A stretch of 64,000 nucleotides of DNA. Source: Paraburkholderia tropica. Its GTDB lineage: Bacteria; Pseudomonadota; Gammaproteobacteria; Burkholderiales; Burkholderiaceae. The notes beneath the pieces were generated by a model, which saw only the letters and a program-made list of their open reading frames with translations, was not told the DNA's origin and did no database searches. This document shows positions 9,601 to 18,305 of the stretch, one piece after another; position 1 is the stretch's first letter; each line of letters opens with the position of its first letter. Location: NCBI RefSeq assembly GCF_914484835.1, contig NZ_CAJZAR010000088.1, positions 22,921 to 86,920 of the forward strand. The letters run 5' to 3'. The translations under genes and the position numbers were made by a program.

Positions 9601-10821
9601 ATGTCGATGACGACGCGCGCGCGCTGGCAGGTGCGCGCGCAGTGGCTGGCGAGGAGGGCTCGCGCGGGTTTGCGGATGGTTTTTCGCTCGGAGTGGTGGG
9701 GTGCGGGTCCGATGTCCGGGCTGCGCGCGCCCTGGCGGGGTCTCGCGCGTGCGGCGATGGGCGCGGCGCTGGCGTTGGCGATCGTGCTCGGCACTTACGC
9801 GGGCGACGCGCTCGCGGCGGGCGCCGCCGCCAATACGCCTAGCGCGCGTCCGCCTGTTCCGGGTATTCCGGCCACGTCCGGCTCGCGCCTGCCTTCGGGC
9901 GGCGGCCTGCCCGGCTTCCATTCGCCGCCCGCCGTGCCCAGCTACGCCTCGGGCACCACCGCCGGCGGCCCGGTGCGCACCCGGCCCGCGCGCATGCCGT
10001 TCTATGTCGCCACGCGCGGCACCACCACCATCTATCTGCTCGGCACGCTCCACGTGGGCGATCCGGTCGACTATCCGCCCGGCCAGCCGTTTCGCGCGCC
10101 CATTCTCGCGGCGCTCAACGCCTCGCCGACACTCGCGCTGGAGCTGTCTCCCGACGATCTGCTGGTCTCGCAGGACGACGTCTCGAAATACGGCGTCTGC
10201 CGCAAACCCTGTCTCGAACAACTGCTGCCCGAGCCGCTGTGGATGAAGCTGGCGGCGCGCATGCGCGGCAATCCCGAGGCGCTCGCCGAGATGCGCAAGA
10301 TGAAGCCGTGGCTCGCCTCGCTGCTGGTGGAAACCTACGATTCGCTGAGCGCGGGCCTGCAAACCGAGTACGGCACCGAGGCGCAATTGCAGAACGTGTT
10401 CCTGCGCCTGAAGGGGCGGCGCATCGTCGGGCTGGAGACGCTGTCCGAGCAGATGCGCGCGTTCACGAACCTGAACCTCGCGCAGCAGCGCGAAATGCTG
10501 GCGCAGGATCTCGCGCAGACGCCCGCGCAGAACGTGGCCGACGTGCAGACGCTGCTGCGCCTCTGGCGCGTGGGCGATGCCGATGCCATCGCCGCCTGGG
10601 AAGCCGCGCGTACCGAAAAGCTCTCGCACGACTGGCGCGTGGCGGCGTCGGTGGACAACCGCATCGTCTACGAGCGCAACCGGCGCTTCGTCGTGCGCAT
10701 GCAGCAGTACGCGGCGCCGAACAAGCCGCTGTTCGTGGCGATCGGCGCGCTGCATCTGGGCGGGCGCAAAGGGGTGCTGCAGTTGCTGCGCCAGCGCGGT
10801 TTCACGGTCGATCCGGGTTGA
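9601..10821 (+). CDS. TraB/GumN family protein
   Basis: Member of the TraB/PrgY/GumN (Tiki-like) family, some members of which are thought to be metal-dependent proteases; the bacterial role is unknown. The conserved GTLHVGDP and the C-terminal AIGALHLGGRKGVLQLLRQRGF are the two family hallmarks. A hydrophobic segment (AAMGAALALAIVLGTYAGDALA) looks like a signal peptide, implying periplasmic location. The start is uncertain: ATG 9601 is used, but ATG 9712 would place that segment right after a short basic N-terminus and gives a better signal peptide. Downstream of dppF; converges on the TPR/GT9 gene with a 20-bp overlap of stop regions. Confidence 0.8.
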   Translation: MSMTTRARWQVRAQWLARRARAGLRMVFRSEWWGAGPMSGLRAPWRGLARAAMGAALALAIVLGTYAGDALAAGAAANTPSARPPVPGIPATSGSRLPSGGGLPGFHSPPAVPSYASGTTAGGPVRTRPARMPFYVATRGTTTIYLLGTLHVGDPVDYPPGQPFRAPILAALNASPTLALELSPDDLLVSQDDVSKYGVCRKPCLEQLLPEPLWMKLAARMRGNPEALAEMRKMKPWLASLLVETYDSLSAGLQTEYGTEAQLQNVFLRLKGRRIVGLETLSEQMRAFTNLNLAQQREMLAQDLAQTPAQNVADVQTLLRLWRVGDADAIAAWEAARTEKLSHDWRVAASVDNRIVYERNRRFVVRMQQYAAPNKPLFVAIGALHLGGRKGVLQLLRQRGFTVDPG

Positions 10822-13054
10822 GTTTTGGCGGGCGGGGTGGAGCGTCGGCCTTGTCCACTTTGTCTGCGTCGTCCGCTCGGTCCATCTGGTCGACGAGATC
10901 GGGCGATGCCGTCGTTTCGCGCGCGTCGTCGGTTTCGCTGAGGGCGGGGCGCACGCGCTTCGATTTTCTCCGCGGCTTCGGCGGCGTGGCGGCGGGCGCT
11001 TTCTCCGCGATCTCCGGTTCCAGTTTCGGCGCGGCCGCCCGCGTCTTCGCGCCCACCCGCGTGCGCGCCGACGGCGCGGCGGCGAGCGCGTCGCGGACCT
11101 CGTCGATGGCGTCGCGCCAGTCGCCCACCTCACGCTGGCGGAACAGCCGCGCCGTGGGATACCACGGCGAATCGGCGCGATGTTCGAGCCAGCGCCACTC
11201 GCCGTTCGCGGGCACCAGCACCCAGACCGGCTTGCCGAGCGCGCCCGCCAGATGCGCGATCGACGTATCCACGGCGATCACGAGATCGAGATTCATGATG
11301 AGCGCCGCCGTATCGGCGAAATCGTGCAGATCGGCGCTGAAATCGTGGATCACGACCTGCGCCCCGGCATCGGTGAGATCGGTGGCATCGGCGAGTTGGG
11401 CGCGCGCCGCCTCGCCCTTCTGTAGCGAGAACCAGCTGATGCGCTCCAGCGCGAACCACTCACGCAGCGCGGCGAGCGGCACCGAGCGGTTGCGGTCGTT
11501 GTAGAAGTCGGGATTGCCCGCCCAGACGAGCCCGACGCAGCGATGCCCGGCGGGCTTGCGCGCCGTGGCGGCCTTTCCCTTCTGCGCGGGCATGGCCCCG
11601 CCCGCGCGCCGCGCGAGATCGGCCTGCATGGCCGCCAGCACGCGCGGTTGCCACGCCGCGATCTCCGTCTCGCGCGCGAACAGATACGGCACCGTGGCCG
11701 GAATCGTTTCGAGCGTCGTGCCGACCACGGGCGGCACGCTCATCATGTAGATCCAGTAGTCGTAGCCGCCCGACGGCGCGCCCGACCACGCGCGATGCAC
11801 GCCCGGCACCGACTGTGCGAGCCACACCAGCGCGCGCGGCACGCAGACGTCCACGCTCGCGCCGCGCGCGGCGATCTCGGCGGCGTAGCGCACGAACTGG
11901 ATCTGGTCGCCGAAACCCTGTTCGTGGACCAGCAGCACGCGCTTGCCCGCCAGCGGCTCGCCGCGCCATTCGGGCATGCCCTCGACGTCGAACAGCGCGT
12001 AGTCGGCGGCGCGCCAGCGTCGCGCATAGGACGCCCAGCCCTCGCGGTACTCGCCGCGCTTGAGCTTGAGCCAGACGAGGTTCTGCTGCGCGTCGGCGTG
12101 GTCGGGGTCGAGTTCCAGCGCGCGCAGATAGTACGGCTCCTCCTCGTCGTTGCGGCCCTGCGCGCCCAGCGCCGAGCCGAGGCAGACGAGGTTGGCCGGA
12201 TTCGGCGCCAGCGCCACCGCATGGCGATAGCACTTCTCGGCGCTGCGGTAGTCGCCCGTGCGCCCGAGCAGCGTGCCGAGGTTCACCCACGCCGCCGCGT
12301 AAGCCGGATCGAGTTCGAGCGCGCGCAGAAAACTGGCGACGGCCGCCTGTTCGTCGCCGTGCGCGTTCAGGGCGTTGGCCAGGTTGAAGTGGATGCCCGC
12401 GTCGCCGGGCGCGAGCGCCAGCGCCGCGCGATAGCAGGCGAGCGCCTCGCCGTGGCGGCCGAGCGCGGCGAGCGTGCTGCCGAGATTCACGTGGGCGTCG
12501 GTGTAGTGCGGCGCGAGCGCGAGCGCGGCACGGCCATGTTCGACCGCGCCCGCGAGATCGCCCTGATCGCGCAGCGCGAGCGCGAGATGACTGTGCGCCT
12601 CGGCGAACGACGGTTCGAGCCGCAGCGCCTCGTGCAGGCTGCGCACGGCCTCGGCGGTCTCGCCCAGCGCGCGTGCCGCGAGCGCGCGAACGCTCCAGCA
12701 GATCGCGTCGCCGCTGGCGCAGGCGAGCGCGCGGTCCATCAGCAGCAGCGCGCCGCGATGGTCGCCGAGTTGATGACGCGCGACGCCCCAGTAATGCAGC
12801 GCCGCCGCGTGCGTGGCGTCTTGCGCGACGAGCGCCATGTAGAGCGACTGTGCGGTGTCGAGATGCCCGGCGCGGTGCGCGTCGAGCGCGGCGGCGAGGC
12901 GGGTATCGGCACGTGCGTCGGCATGTGCGTCGGCATGAGCGTCGGGATGCGGCGGCGCGGCGGCGGAGGCTTGCGGAGCAGCATCGTGGGCGTGGGCGGA
13001 CGGCCAGGCGTCGGGATCGGGCGGGAGCATGGGAAATAGGGGCGGCGTGGCCAC
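10802..13054 (-). CDS. TPR-repeat protein with GT9-like (heptosyltransferase-fold) domain
   Basis: Predicted glycosyltransferase, 750 aa. The N-terminus is low complexity, with repeated His-Ala-Asp-Ala units around residue 40. TPR repeats fill about 60-350 (for example AYAAAWVNLGTLLGRTGDYRSAE). A GT9-type domain follows: GKRVLLVHEQGFGDQIQFVR as the N-lobe and DLVIAVDTSIAHLAGALGKPVWVLVP as the nucleotide-sugar-binding C-lobe motif. The last ~110 residues are a Lys/Ala/Pro-rich basic tail ending in an Asp-rich stretch. No signal peptide is seen. The acceptor is unknown. Similar TPR-GT9 proteins accompany flagellin or surface glycosylation in other bacteria, but no flagellar genes are near. Confidence 0.85.
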   Translation of the reverse strand: MATPPLFPMLPPDPDAWPSAHAHDAAPQASAAAPPHPDAHADAHADARADTRLAAALDAHRAGHLDTAQSLYMALVAQDATHAAALHYWGVARHQLGDHRGALLLMDRALACASGDAICWSVRALAARALGETAEAVRSLHEALRLEPSFAEAHSHLALALRDQGDLAGAVEHGRAALALAPHYTDAHVNLGSTLAALGRHGEALACYRAALALAPGDAGIHFNLANALNAHGDEQAAVASFLRALELDPAYAAAWVNLGTLLGRTGDYRSAEKCYRHAVALAPNPANLVCLGSALGAQGRNDEEEPYYLRALELDPDHADAQQNLVWLKLKRGEYREGWASYARRWRAADYALFDVEGMPEWRGEPLAGKRVLLVHEQGFGDQIQFVRYAAEIAARGASVDVCVPRALVWLAQSVPGVHRAWSGAPSGGYDYWIYMMSVPPVVGTTLETIPATVPYLFARETEIAAWQPRVLAAMQADLARRAGGAMPAQKGKAATARKPAGHRCVGLVWAGNPDFYNDRNRSVPLAALREWFALERISWFSLQKGEAARAQLADATDLTDAGAQVVIHDFSADLHDFADTAALIMNLDLVIAVDTSIAHLAGALGKPVWVLVPANGEWRWLEHRADSPWYPTARLFRQREVGDWRDAIDEVRDALAAAPSARTRVGAKTRAAAPKLEPEIAEKAPAATPPKPRRKSKRVRPALSETDDARETTASPDLVDQMDRADDADKVDKADAPPRPPKLNPDRP

Positions 13055-13322
13055 GGCGGCGCGAACCCGTGGACGAACCGTGAACTTGAAGGGAGGAACC
13101 GAACAAGTTAGCGGTCCGACCCCGTTGCGACGATCAGAAAATTCCCAAACCGACGCGGCGAACCGTCAAAAATCGTCGCTGCCCGGGGGCACATCGCGAT
13201 CGGTTCGAGTGCGATTCAGGAGCGAATCTGGATCAAACGCCCGCCCATGCTTTCGTCGGAATCCGATATCGACGCCGCAGCCGCGCCCCTACGATGAGCC
13301 TTTCAACTGCGGAGAGCCCATC

Positions 13323-14117
13323 ATGTCGACTCTTTCGGACGCCGGGCGCACCGCGCCGCTCGTCAGCGTCATCACGCCCACGTGGGCGCGCGAGGCCATG
13401 CTGCCGTTCGCGTATCGCCAGTTCGCGCAGCAGGATCTCGGGCACGACAGCGGCTGCGAATGGATCGTGATCGACGACAGCGACACGCCGAGCGCTTTCC
13501 TCCAGCAGCTCGACGATGCGCGCGTCGTCTATCGGCATCTGCCTCGGCGCATGAGCATCGGCGAGAAGCGCAATCTCGCGGTGCAGCTCGCGCGCGCCGA
13601 CGTCATCGCCCATTTCGACGACGACGAGTACTACGCGCCGCACTATCTGCGCACGATGCTCGGCCAGATGCGCGCGCAGGACGCCGATTTCGTGAAGCTC
13701 GGCGCGTTCTTTCTCTACAGCCGCGTGTACGGCTGCTACGGCTGGTGGGATCTGCTGAAGAAAAGCGGGCTGCATTTCAAGTGGAGCGCGCAGCCGATGG
13801 CGGCGCTCAACTTTCCCGACGAGCACCGCGCGTTCGCCGACAACCAGCTCGGCTACGGCTTCAGCTATGTGTATCGCAAGCCGGTCTGGGAAGCGGCGCC
13901 GTTCGAGCCGTGTTCGTTCAACGAGGACGCCCTGTTCGCGCAGGCCGCGCTCGCGCGCGGCGCGAAGTTCGCCCTGCTCGCCGACGACGCCGGCCTGTGT
14001 CTGCACGTGCTGCATGCGTACAACACGTCGATGAGCTTTCCGCAGTTCCTGCTGCCCGACGCGCTGGTGGCGCGGCATTTTCCCGATTTCACGCGCTTCG
14101 TCGCGACGCTGCCGTAG
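13323..14117 (+). CDS. Family 2 glycosyltransferase
   Basis: Small GT-A fold glycosyltransferase, 264 aa. The N-terminal nucleotide-binding strand is PLVSVITPTWAREAMLPFAY, then EWIVIDDSD. The metal-binding acidic motif is AHFDDDEYY at about residue 100. No membrane helix is evident, so it is probably cytosolic. ATG 13323 is chosen because GGAGAG precedes it and the domain begins right after; the open frame upstream has no domain content. Divergent from the TPR/GT9 gene (268-bp gap), suggesting a shared glycosylation role, which is inference. Confidence 0.82.
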   Translation: MSTLSDAGRTAPLVSVITPTWAREAMLPFAYRQFAQQDLGHDSGCEWIVIDDSDTPSAFLQQLDDARVVYRHLPRRMSIGEKRNLAVQLARADVIAHFDDDEYYAPHYLRTMLGQMRAQDADFVKLGAFFLYSRVYGCYGWWDLLKKSGLHFKWSAQPMAALNFPDEHRAFADNQLGYGFSYVYRKPVWEAAPFEPCSFNEDALFAQAALARGAKFALLADDAGLCLHVLHAYNTSMSFPQFLLPDALVARHFPDFTRFVATLP

Positions 14118-14156
14118 CGGCGTCGCGATGTCGCGATGTTCTGGCGTCGTGGCGGC

Positions 14157-14909
14157 TCAGGCGTGTGCGCCCGCCGCGCGCACGCCGATGCCCGCCTCGT
14201 CGAGCGCCGCGCGGATGCGCCGCGCGAATTCGAGCGCGTGCGGCCCGTCGCCGTGCAGGCAGATGGTCTGCGCGTTGAGCGGCACCCACGCGCCGTCGAC
14301 GGCCTGCACGCGCTGTTCGCGGATCATCGCGAGCGTGCGCGCGAGCACGGCGTCCTGGTCGTCGAGCAGGGCGCCCGGCTCGCTGCGCGGCACGAGCGAG
14401 CCGTCGGCGCGATAGCCGCGGTCGGCGAACACTTCCTCGACCGCCACGAGGCCCGTTTCCCGCGCGGCCGCCACCAGCCCGCTGCCCGCGAGCGCGAACA
14501 CCGTCACCGACGGATCGAAGTCGTGCACGGCGGAGACGATCGCGTCGGCGATCTTCGCGTCGCGCGCGGCCTGGTTATAGAGCGCGCCATGCGGCTTGAC
14601 GTGCGCGATGCGGCCGCCTTCGACCTGCGCAATCGCCGACAGCGCGCCGAGCTGATACAGCACGCCCGCGTAGATCTCCTCGGCGGGCAGATCCATTTCC
14701 TTGCGGCCGAAGTTCTCGGGATCGTTGAAGCTCGGGTGCGCGCCGATCGACACGCCTTTCTCCACGGCCCAGCGCACGCATTCGCGCATGGCGTTGGCGC
14801 CGCCCGCGTGCCAGCCGCACGCGATATTGGCCGAGCTTACGAGGTCGAGCAGCGCCTCGTCGGCGCCGCAGCCTTCGCCGAGGTCGGCGTTCAGATCGAT
14901 GGTCGTCAT
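14157..14909 (-). CDS. pxpA: 5-oxoprolinase subunit A (LamB/YcsF family)
   Basis: Part of the ATP-dependent PxpABC 5-oxoprolinase that opens pyroglutamate to glutamate, removing a damage product of glutamine. 250 aa, the usual length. The family start MTTIDLNADLGEGCG is clear; NIACGWHAGG and HVKPHGALYN are the conserved metal and active-site regions. It is the last gene of the pxpB-pxpC-pxpA set, 127 bp after pxpC. Confidence 0.95.
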   Translation of the reverse strand: MTTIDLNADLGEGCGADEALLDLVSSANIACGWHAGGANAMRECVRWAVEKGVSIGAHPSFNDPENFGRKEMDLPAEEIYAGVLYQLGALSAIAQVEGGRIAHVKPHGALYNQAARDAKIADAIVSAVHDFDPSVTVFALAGSGLVAAARETGLVAVEEVFADRGYRADGSLVPRSEPGALLDDQDAVLARTLAMIREQRVQAVDGAWVPLNAQTICLHGDGPHALEFARRIRAALDEAGIGVRAAGAHA

Positions 14910-15036
14910 GGTGGTTCTCTCCGTGTTGCCTCACGTCCGCGTCGCGCGCGGGCGTGTCGTTGCCTGTGTTGCGTGGTGTTGCGTGTTATTGCCGGTTACC
15001 GCGTGATGCCAGGTCGTGCCGATATCGCTGCGCGCC

Positions 15037-16110
15037 TCAACTCCCCGCCGCCGCGCGCTTGCGGCTCGCGTAGCGTTCTTCCTGCATGCCGATGGCGGCG
15101 TCGATCTGGCGCAGATACGCGCGCGCCTCTTCGAGCGCGTGGCGCGCCACCGCAGGCGTCGCCTCGACGAAGCGCACGCCCGCCGTCAGCCGCACCTGCG
15201 CGAGCTTCCACAAATCGGCGCGGATCACGGCGCCGATCCGCGGATAGCCGCCCGTGGTCTGCGCGTCGCTCATCAGCACGATGGGCTGGCCGTTGGGCGG
15301 CACCTGGATCGTGCCGGGCAGCACGGCGTGCGAGAGCAGGGCGCCGCCCGCGTCGGGCGCGGCGCGCGCGAGCGGCGTGCCGTCGAGCCGGTAGCCCATG
15401 CGGTTGCTGTTGGGCGTCACCTGCCATTCGTCGGACCAGAACGCGCGCTGCGACTCGGGCGCGAAGCTCGCGTATTCGGGGCCGGGCAGCACGCGCACGG
15501 GCACGGCCCAGAGCACGCCGTCGGGATGGCGGCCGCGCCGGTGATGCGGTTCGTCCACGTGAACGAAGTTGCACAGCGTCGGCGCCTTCACACCGAACGG
15601 CGGCGCGTCGGGGCCGAGCGAGGCGCGCTCGCCGCCCGGCGCGAACGAGGCGCCCGAGGCGAGCCGGTCGCCGTCCTTGAGCGCGCGGCCCGCGAGGCCG
15701 CCGAAACCGGCGGCGAGGTCGGTGCTGCGCGAGCCGAGCATCGGCAGCACGTCGATGCCGCCCGCCACGCACACATACGCGCGCATGCCGCGTTTCGCGC
15801 CGTTCAGCACGAGCGTTTCGCCCGCCGCGACCGGCAGGCTCCACCACGACCAGACGGGCTTGTCGCCGAGCGTCGCGCCGAAGTCGGTGCCGGTGATGGC
15901 GACGCGCGTGGCGCGTGCGAAGCGCAGCGCGACCGGGCCGAAGGTGATTTCGAGCCCCGCCGCGTCGGGGCGGTTGCCGACCAGCCGGTTGCCCACTTCG
16001 AGCGCGAGCGTGTCGAGTGCGCCGCCCGTCGCGACGCCCAGATGGCGGTAGCCGGGGCGGCCGAGATCCTGGACCGTGGTGAGACGGCCCGCGCGCAGGA
16101 CTTCGATCAT
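15037..16110 (-). CDS. pxpC: 5-oxoprolinase subunit C (biotin-dependent carboxyltransferase/KipA family)
   Basis: 357-aa subunit of PxpABC. MIEVLRAGRLTTVQDLGRPG and the family signature NRMGYRLDG (upstream of a QVPPNGQPIVLMSDAQTTGG stretch) identify the KipA/AHS2 family. The reading frame stays open far upstream, but ATG 16110 fits the family N-terminus exactly and overlaps the pxpB stop (ATGA), so translation is probably coupled. Confidence 0.94.
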   Translation of the reverse strand: MIEVLRAGRLTTVQDLGRPGYRHLGVATGGALDTLALEVGNRLVGNRPDAAGLEITFGPVALRFARATRVAITGTDFGATLGDKPVWSWWSLPVAAGETLVLNGAKRGMRAYVCVAGGIDVLPMLGSRSTDLAAGFGGLAGRALKDGDRLASGASFAPGGERASLGPDAPPFGVKAPTLCNFVHVDEPHHRRGRHPDGVLWAVPVRVLPGPEYASFAPESQRAFWSDEWQVTPNSNRMGYRLDGTPLARAAPDAGGALLSHAVLPGTIQVPPNGQPIVLMSDAQTTGGYPRIGAVIRADLWKLAQVRLTAGVRFVEATPAVARHALEEARAYLRQIDAAIGMQEERYASRKRAAAGS

Positions 16111-16823
16111 GCGAGGACCTCCGCGATCGTGAAACGCACGCGGTCGCCGGGCAGCAGCAGCGTGGGCGGCTGGCGCGCGGGATCGAACAGCGCGAGCGCG
16201 GTGCGGCCGATCAGTTGCCAGCCGCCGGGCGATTGCGCCGGATAGATGCCGGTCTGCTCGCCGCCGATGCCGACCGAACCGGCGGGCACGGCCAGACGCG
16301 GTTCGGCGCGGCGCGGCGTGTGCAGCGCCGCGTCGAGGCCGCCGAGATAGGCGAAGCCCGGCTGGAAGCCGAGAAAGAACACCGTGTAGACGCCCGCCGC
16401 GTGACGCCGCGCGACCTCTTCGGGCGCGAGGCCCGTATGGCGCGCGACCTCGACGAGATCGGGGCCCGCCGCGCCGCCGTAGCTCACCGGAATCTCGACG
16501 TCGCGGCCTTCGGGCTGCGCGTGAGCGGCGCCGTGGCTGTCGGCGCTGTCGTTGGCGGTTTCGTCGGCGCTGTCGGCGCTGTCGGCGGCGCGCCACGCGG
16601 CTTCGAGCGCGGCGGCGAGCGCGGCGGCATCGGCGTCGAGCGCATCGAAGGCGATCGTCAGGTTGTTCATGCCGGGCACGACTTCGCGCACGGCGGCCCA
16701 GCCGCGCGCCTGCGCGGCCACGGCCCAGATGCGGCGCTGAACTTCCAGCGTGGCGGGCGGCGGCGCTTCGCAGACGAGCGCCTCGTCGCCGAGAAAGTAG
16801 ATGCGTGGAACGGGTATGCGCAT
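16107..16823 (-). CDS. pxpB: 5-oxoprolinase subunit B (KipI family)
   Basis: 238-aa AHS1/KipI family subunit; contains FLGFQPGFAYLGGLD and GGWQLIGRT, the family landmarks. Compared with homologues it carries an in-frame low-complexity insertion around residues 85-105 (repeated Ser-Ala-Asp units, then Glu/Asn/Asp), produced by a GCTGTCGGC-type DNA repeat at about 16540-16590. The insertion lies between the N-terminal lobe and the cyclophilin-like core and is probably a tolerated loop. First gene of the operon, facing the MarR-type regulator. Confidence 0.93.
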   Translation of the reverse strand: MRIPVPRIYFLGDEALVCEAPPPATLEVQRRIWAVAAQARGWAAVREVVPGMNNLTIAFDALDADAAALAAALEAAWRAADSADSADETANDSADSHGAAHAQPEGRDVEIPVSYGGAAGPDLVEVARHTGLAPEEVARRHAAGVYTVFFLGFQPGFAYLGGLDAALHTPRRAEPRLAVPAGSVGIGGEQTGIYPAQSPGGWQLIGRTALALFDPARQPPTLLLPGDRVRFTIAEVLA

Positions 16824-16923
16824 GGTGTCGGGAAGTGGAGGGCGAAGCGGCCGCGCGTCGGCGCGAGGCCGGGCGCGAGAGAAGCGGGCCGCGCCCGGCG
16901 GCCGTTTTTGTCAGGTTACATTC

Positions 16924-16938
16924 TCGATAAATTATCGA
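16924..16938. promoter_or_regulatory. Perfect palindrome between pxpB and the MarR-type gene (candidate operator)
   Basis: TCGATAA-A-TTATCGA is a perfect 7-1-7 inverted repeat in an AT-rich patch within the 203-bp divergent intergenic region. It is placed to control either or both promoters. MarR-type dimers typically bind palindromes of 15-20 bp, so autoregulation plus control of pxpBCA is a reasonable inference. Confidence 0.7.
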
Positions 16939-17026
16939 CAAATTCTCAACAAGCGTTTGTGCCAGGCGCGTCGCGCACGGACCGCCTCTACACTGGCGCC
17001 ACCACTGTCACGCCGGGACACCCGCC

Positions 17027-17539
17027 ATGCCGCGCCAGCCGACCAGGATCGTTTCGTCCGAACATCTCGTTTCCGCGACGAGCGCCGAACTCTCCGAACT
17101 CGAGTACGCGCTCATCATGGCCAGCAACGCGTTCAGCCGCTGGATGGTGCGCTGCATGTCGGCGGCCGGGGCCAAGGATATGACGCCGATCGAGGTGTCG
17201 CTGCTGCATCACGTCGGCCATCGCGACCGGCGCAAGAAGCTCGCCGATATCTGCTTCGTGCTCAATATCGAGGATACGCACGTCGCCACCTATGCGCTGA
17301 AGAAGCTCGTCGCGCGCGGCTACGTGGCGAGCGAGAAGAGCGGCAAGGAAGTGTTCTTCGCGGTGACGCCCGCGGGGCGCGAGCTGTGCCTGCGTTATCG
17401 CGACGTGCGCGAGAGCTGCCTGATCGCCACGCTCAAGGAAAGCGGCCTGTCCAACGCGCAGATCGGCGATGCCGCGCAGCTGATGCGCAACGCGTCCGGG
17501 CTCTACGACACGGCGGCGCGCGCGGCGGCTTCGCTTTGA
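17027..17539 (+). CDS. MarR-family winged-helix transcriptional regulator
   Basis: 170-aa predicted DNA-binding protein. An N-terminal helix (SELEYALIMASNAFSRWMVRCM) is followed by a winged helix: MTPIEVSLLHHVGHR, the recognition region ADICFVLNIEDTHVATYALKKLV and the wing YVASEKSGKEVFFAVTPAG. Divergently transcribed from pxpBCA with a palindrome between, so it likely senses a pyroglutamate-related or other metabolite. The effector is unknown. Confidence 0.88.
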   Translation: MPRQPTRIVSSEHLVSATSAELSELEYALIMASNAFSRWMVRCMSAAGAKDMTPIEVSLLHHVGHRDRRKKLADICFVLNIEDTHVATYALKKLVARGYVASEKSGKEVFFAVTPAGRELCLRYRDVRESCLIATLKESGLSNAQIGDAAQLMRNASGLYDTAARAAASL

Positions 17540-17610
17540 GCCGATGAGTCGATGAGTCGATAGCCCGGCGATCAGGACGATCGCGGCGACGGGAACGATG
17601 CGCGCTGGTT

Positions 17611-18285
17611 TCAGCCTTCGGCGACCCGACGCGCCACCCGTTGCGCGTCGTGATTCGCGTCGTCATTCTCGCCGTGATGCTCGCCGCGATGCGCGAGATG
17701 CGCGCCCGTTTCGGTGACCACGGCGTCGAGCGGCAGATCGTGCGCTTCCGGTTCGAGCACGCCGTCGTCGATGCGGCACGCTTCGTACGCGAGGCCCACG
17801 GTGTACGGCGGCTGCGCGCCGGGCCACGCGGCGAGCGTGCGGTCGTAATAGCCGCCGCCATAGCCGAGCCGATAACCCGCGCGGTCGAAGCCCACGCACG
17901 GCACCAGCAGCAGGTCGGGCACGACGGCGAGCGGCTGCGCCGGTTCGGGGATGCCGTGATGCCCTTCGCGCATCGGCGCGTCCGGCGTCCAGGCGTAGAA
18001 ATGCAGCGGCGTGTGGCGCTCGGGAATCGCGGGCAGCGCAGCGCTTCGCGAGGTGCCGGCGGCGAGCCACGTGGCGATCCACGTGCGCGCGTCGAACTCG
18101 CCCGACAGCGGCCAGTAAAAGCCGATCGAACGCGGCGCGAGACGCGCAATCAGCGCATCGAGATGCCCCGTCAGAGCAACGCTTACAGTGGCGTCCGAAG
18201 ACGCCGCCAGGCGTGCTGCGCGCAGCTTTAGGCGCCAGTCCTTTTTGGCTTCCGCAAGGGGCTTGCGTGCTATGCTTGGGTTCAC
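17611..18285 (-). CDS. fau: 5-formyltetrahydrofolate cyclo-ligase
   Basis: Converts 5-formyl-THF plus ATP to 5,10-methenyl-THF, recycling a storage folate. Family motifs are KKDWRLKLRAAR near the start, then DLLLVPCVGFDRAGYRLGYGGGYYDRTLA. The GTG at 18285 is chosen: GGAG precedes it and the family N-terminus starts there; the frame open to 18366 would run into slt. The C-terminus has an unusual His/Asp/Asn-rich extension (GEHHGENDDANHD) from a repetitive CGTCATTC/GTGATG-like DNA tract. Only 20 bp separate it from the divergent slt start. Confidence 0.9.
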   Translation of the reverse strand: MNPSIARKPLAEAKKDWRLKLRAARLAASSDATVSVALTGHLDALIARLAPRSIGFYWPLSGEFDARTWIATWLAAGTSRSAALPAIPERHTPLHFYAWTPDAPMREGHHGIPEPAQPLAVVPDLLLVPCVGFDRAGYRLGYGGGYYDRTLAAWPGAQPPYTVGLAYEACRIDDGVLEPEAHDLPLDAVVTETGAHLAHRGEHHGENDDANHDAQRVARRVAEG

Positions 18286-18305
18286 CTCGCGCTCCAGAAA
18301 TAACG

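Noticed and set aside
15037..16941. 634-aa open frame covering pxpC and upstream
   Set aside because: Only the part from ATG 16110 matches the family; the rest is the antisense/alternate frame of pxpB.
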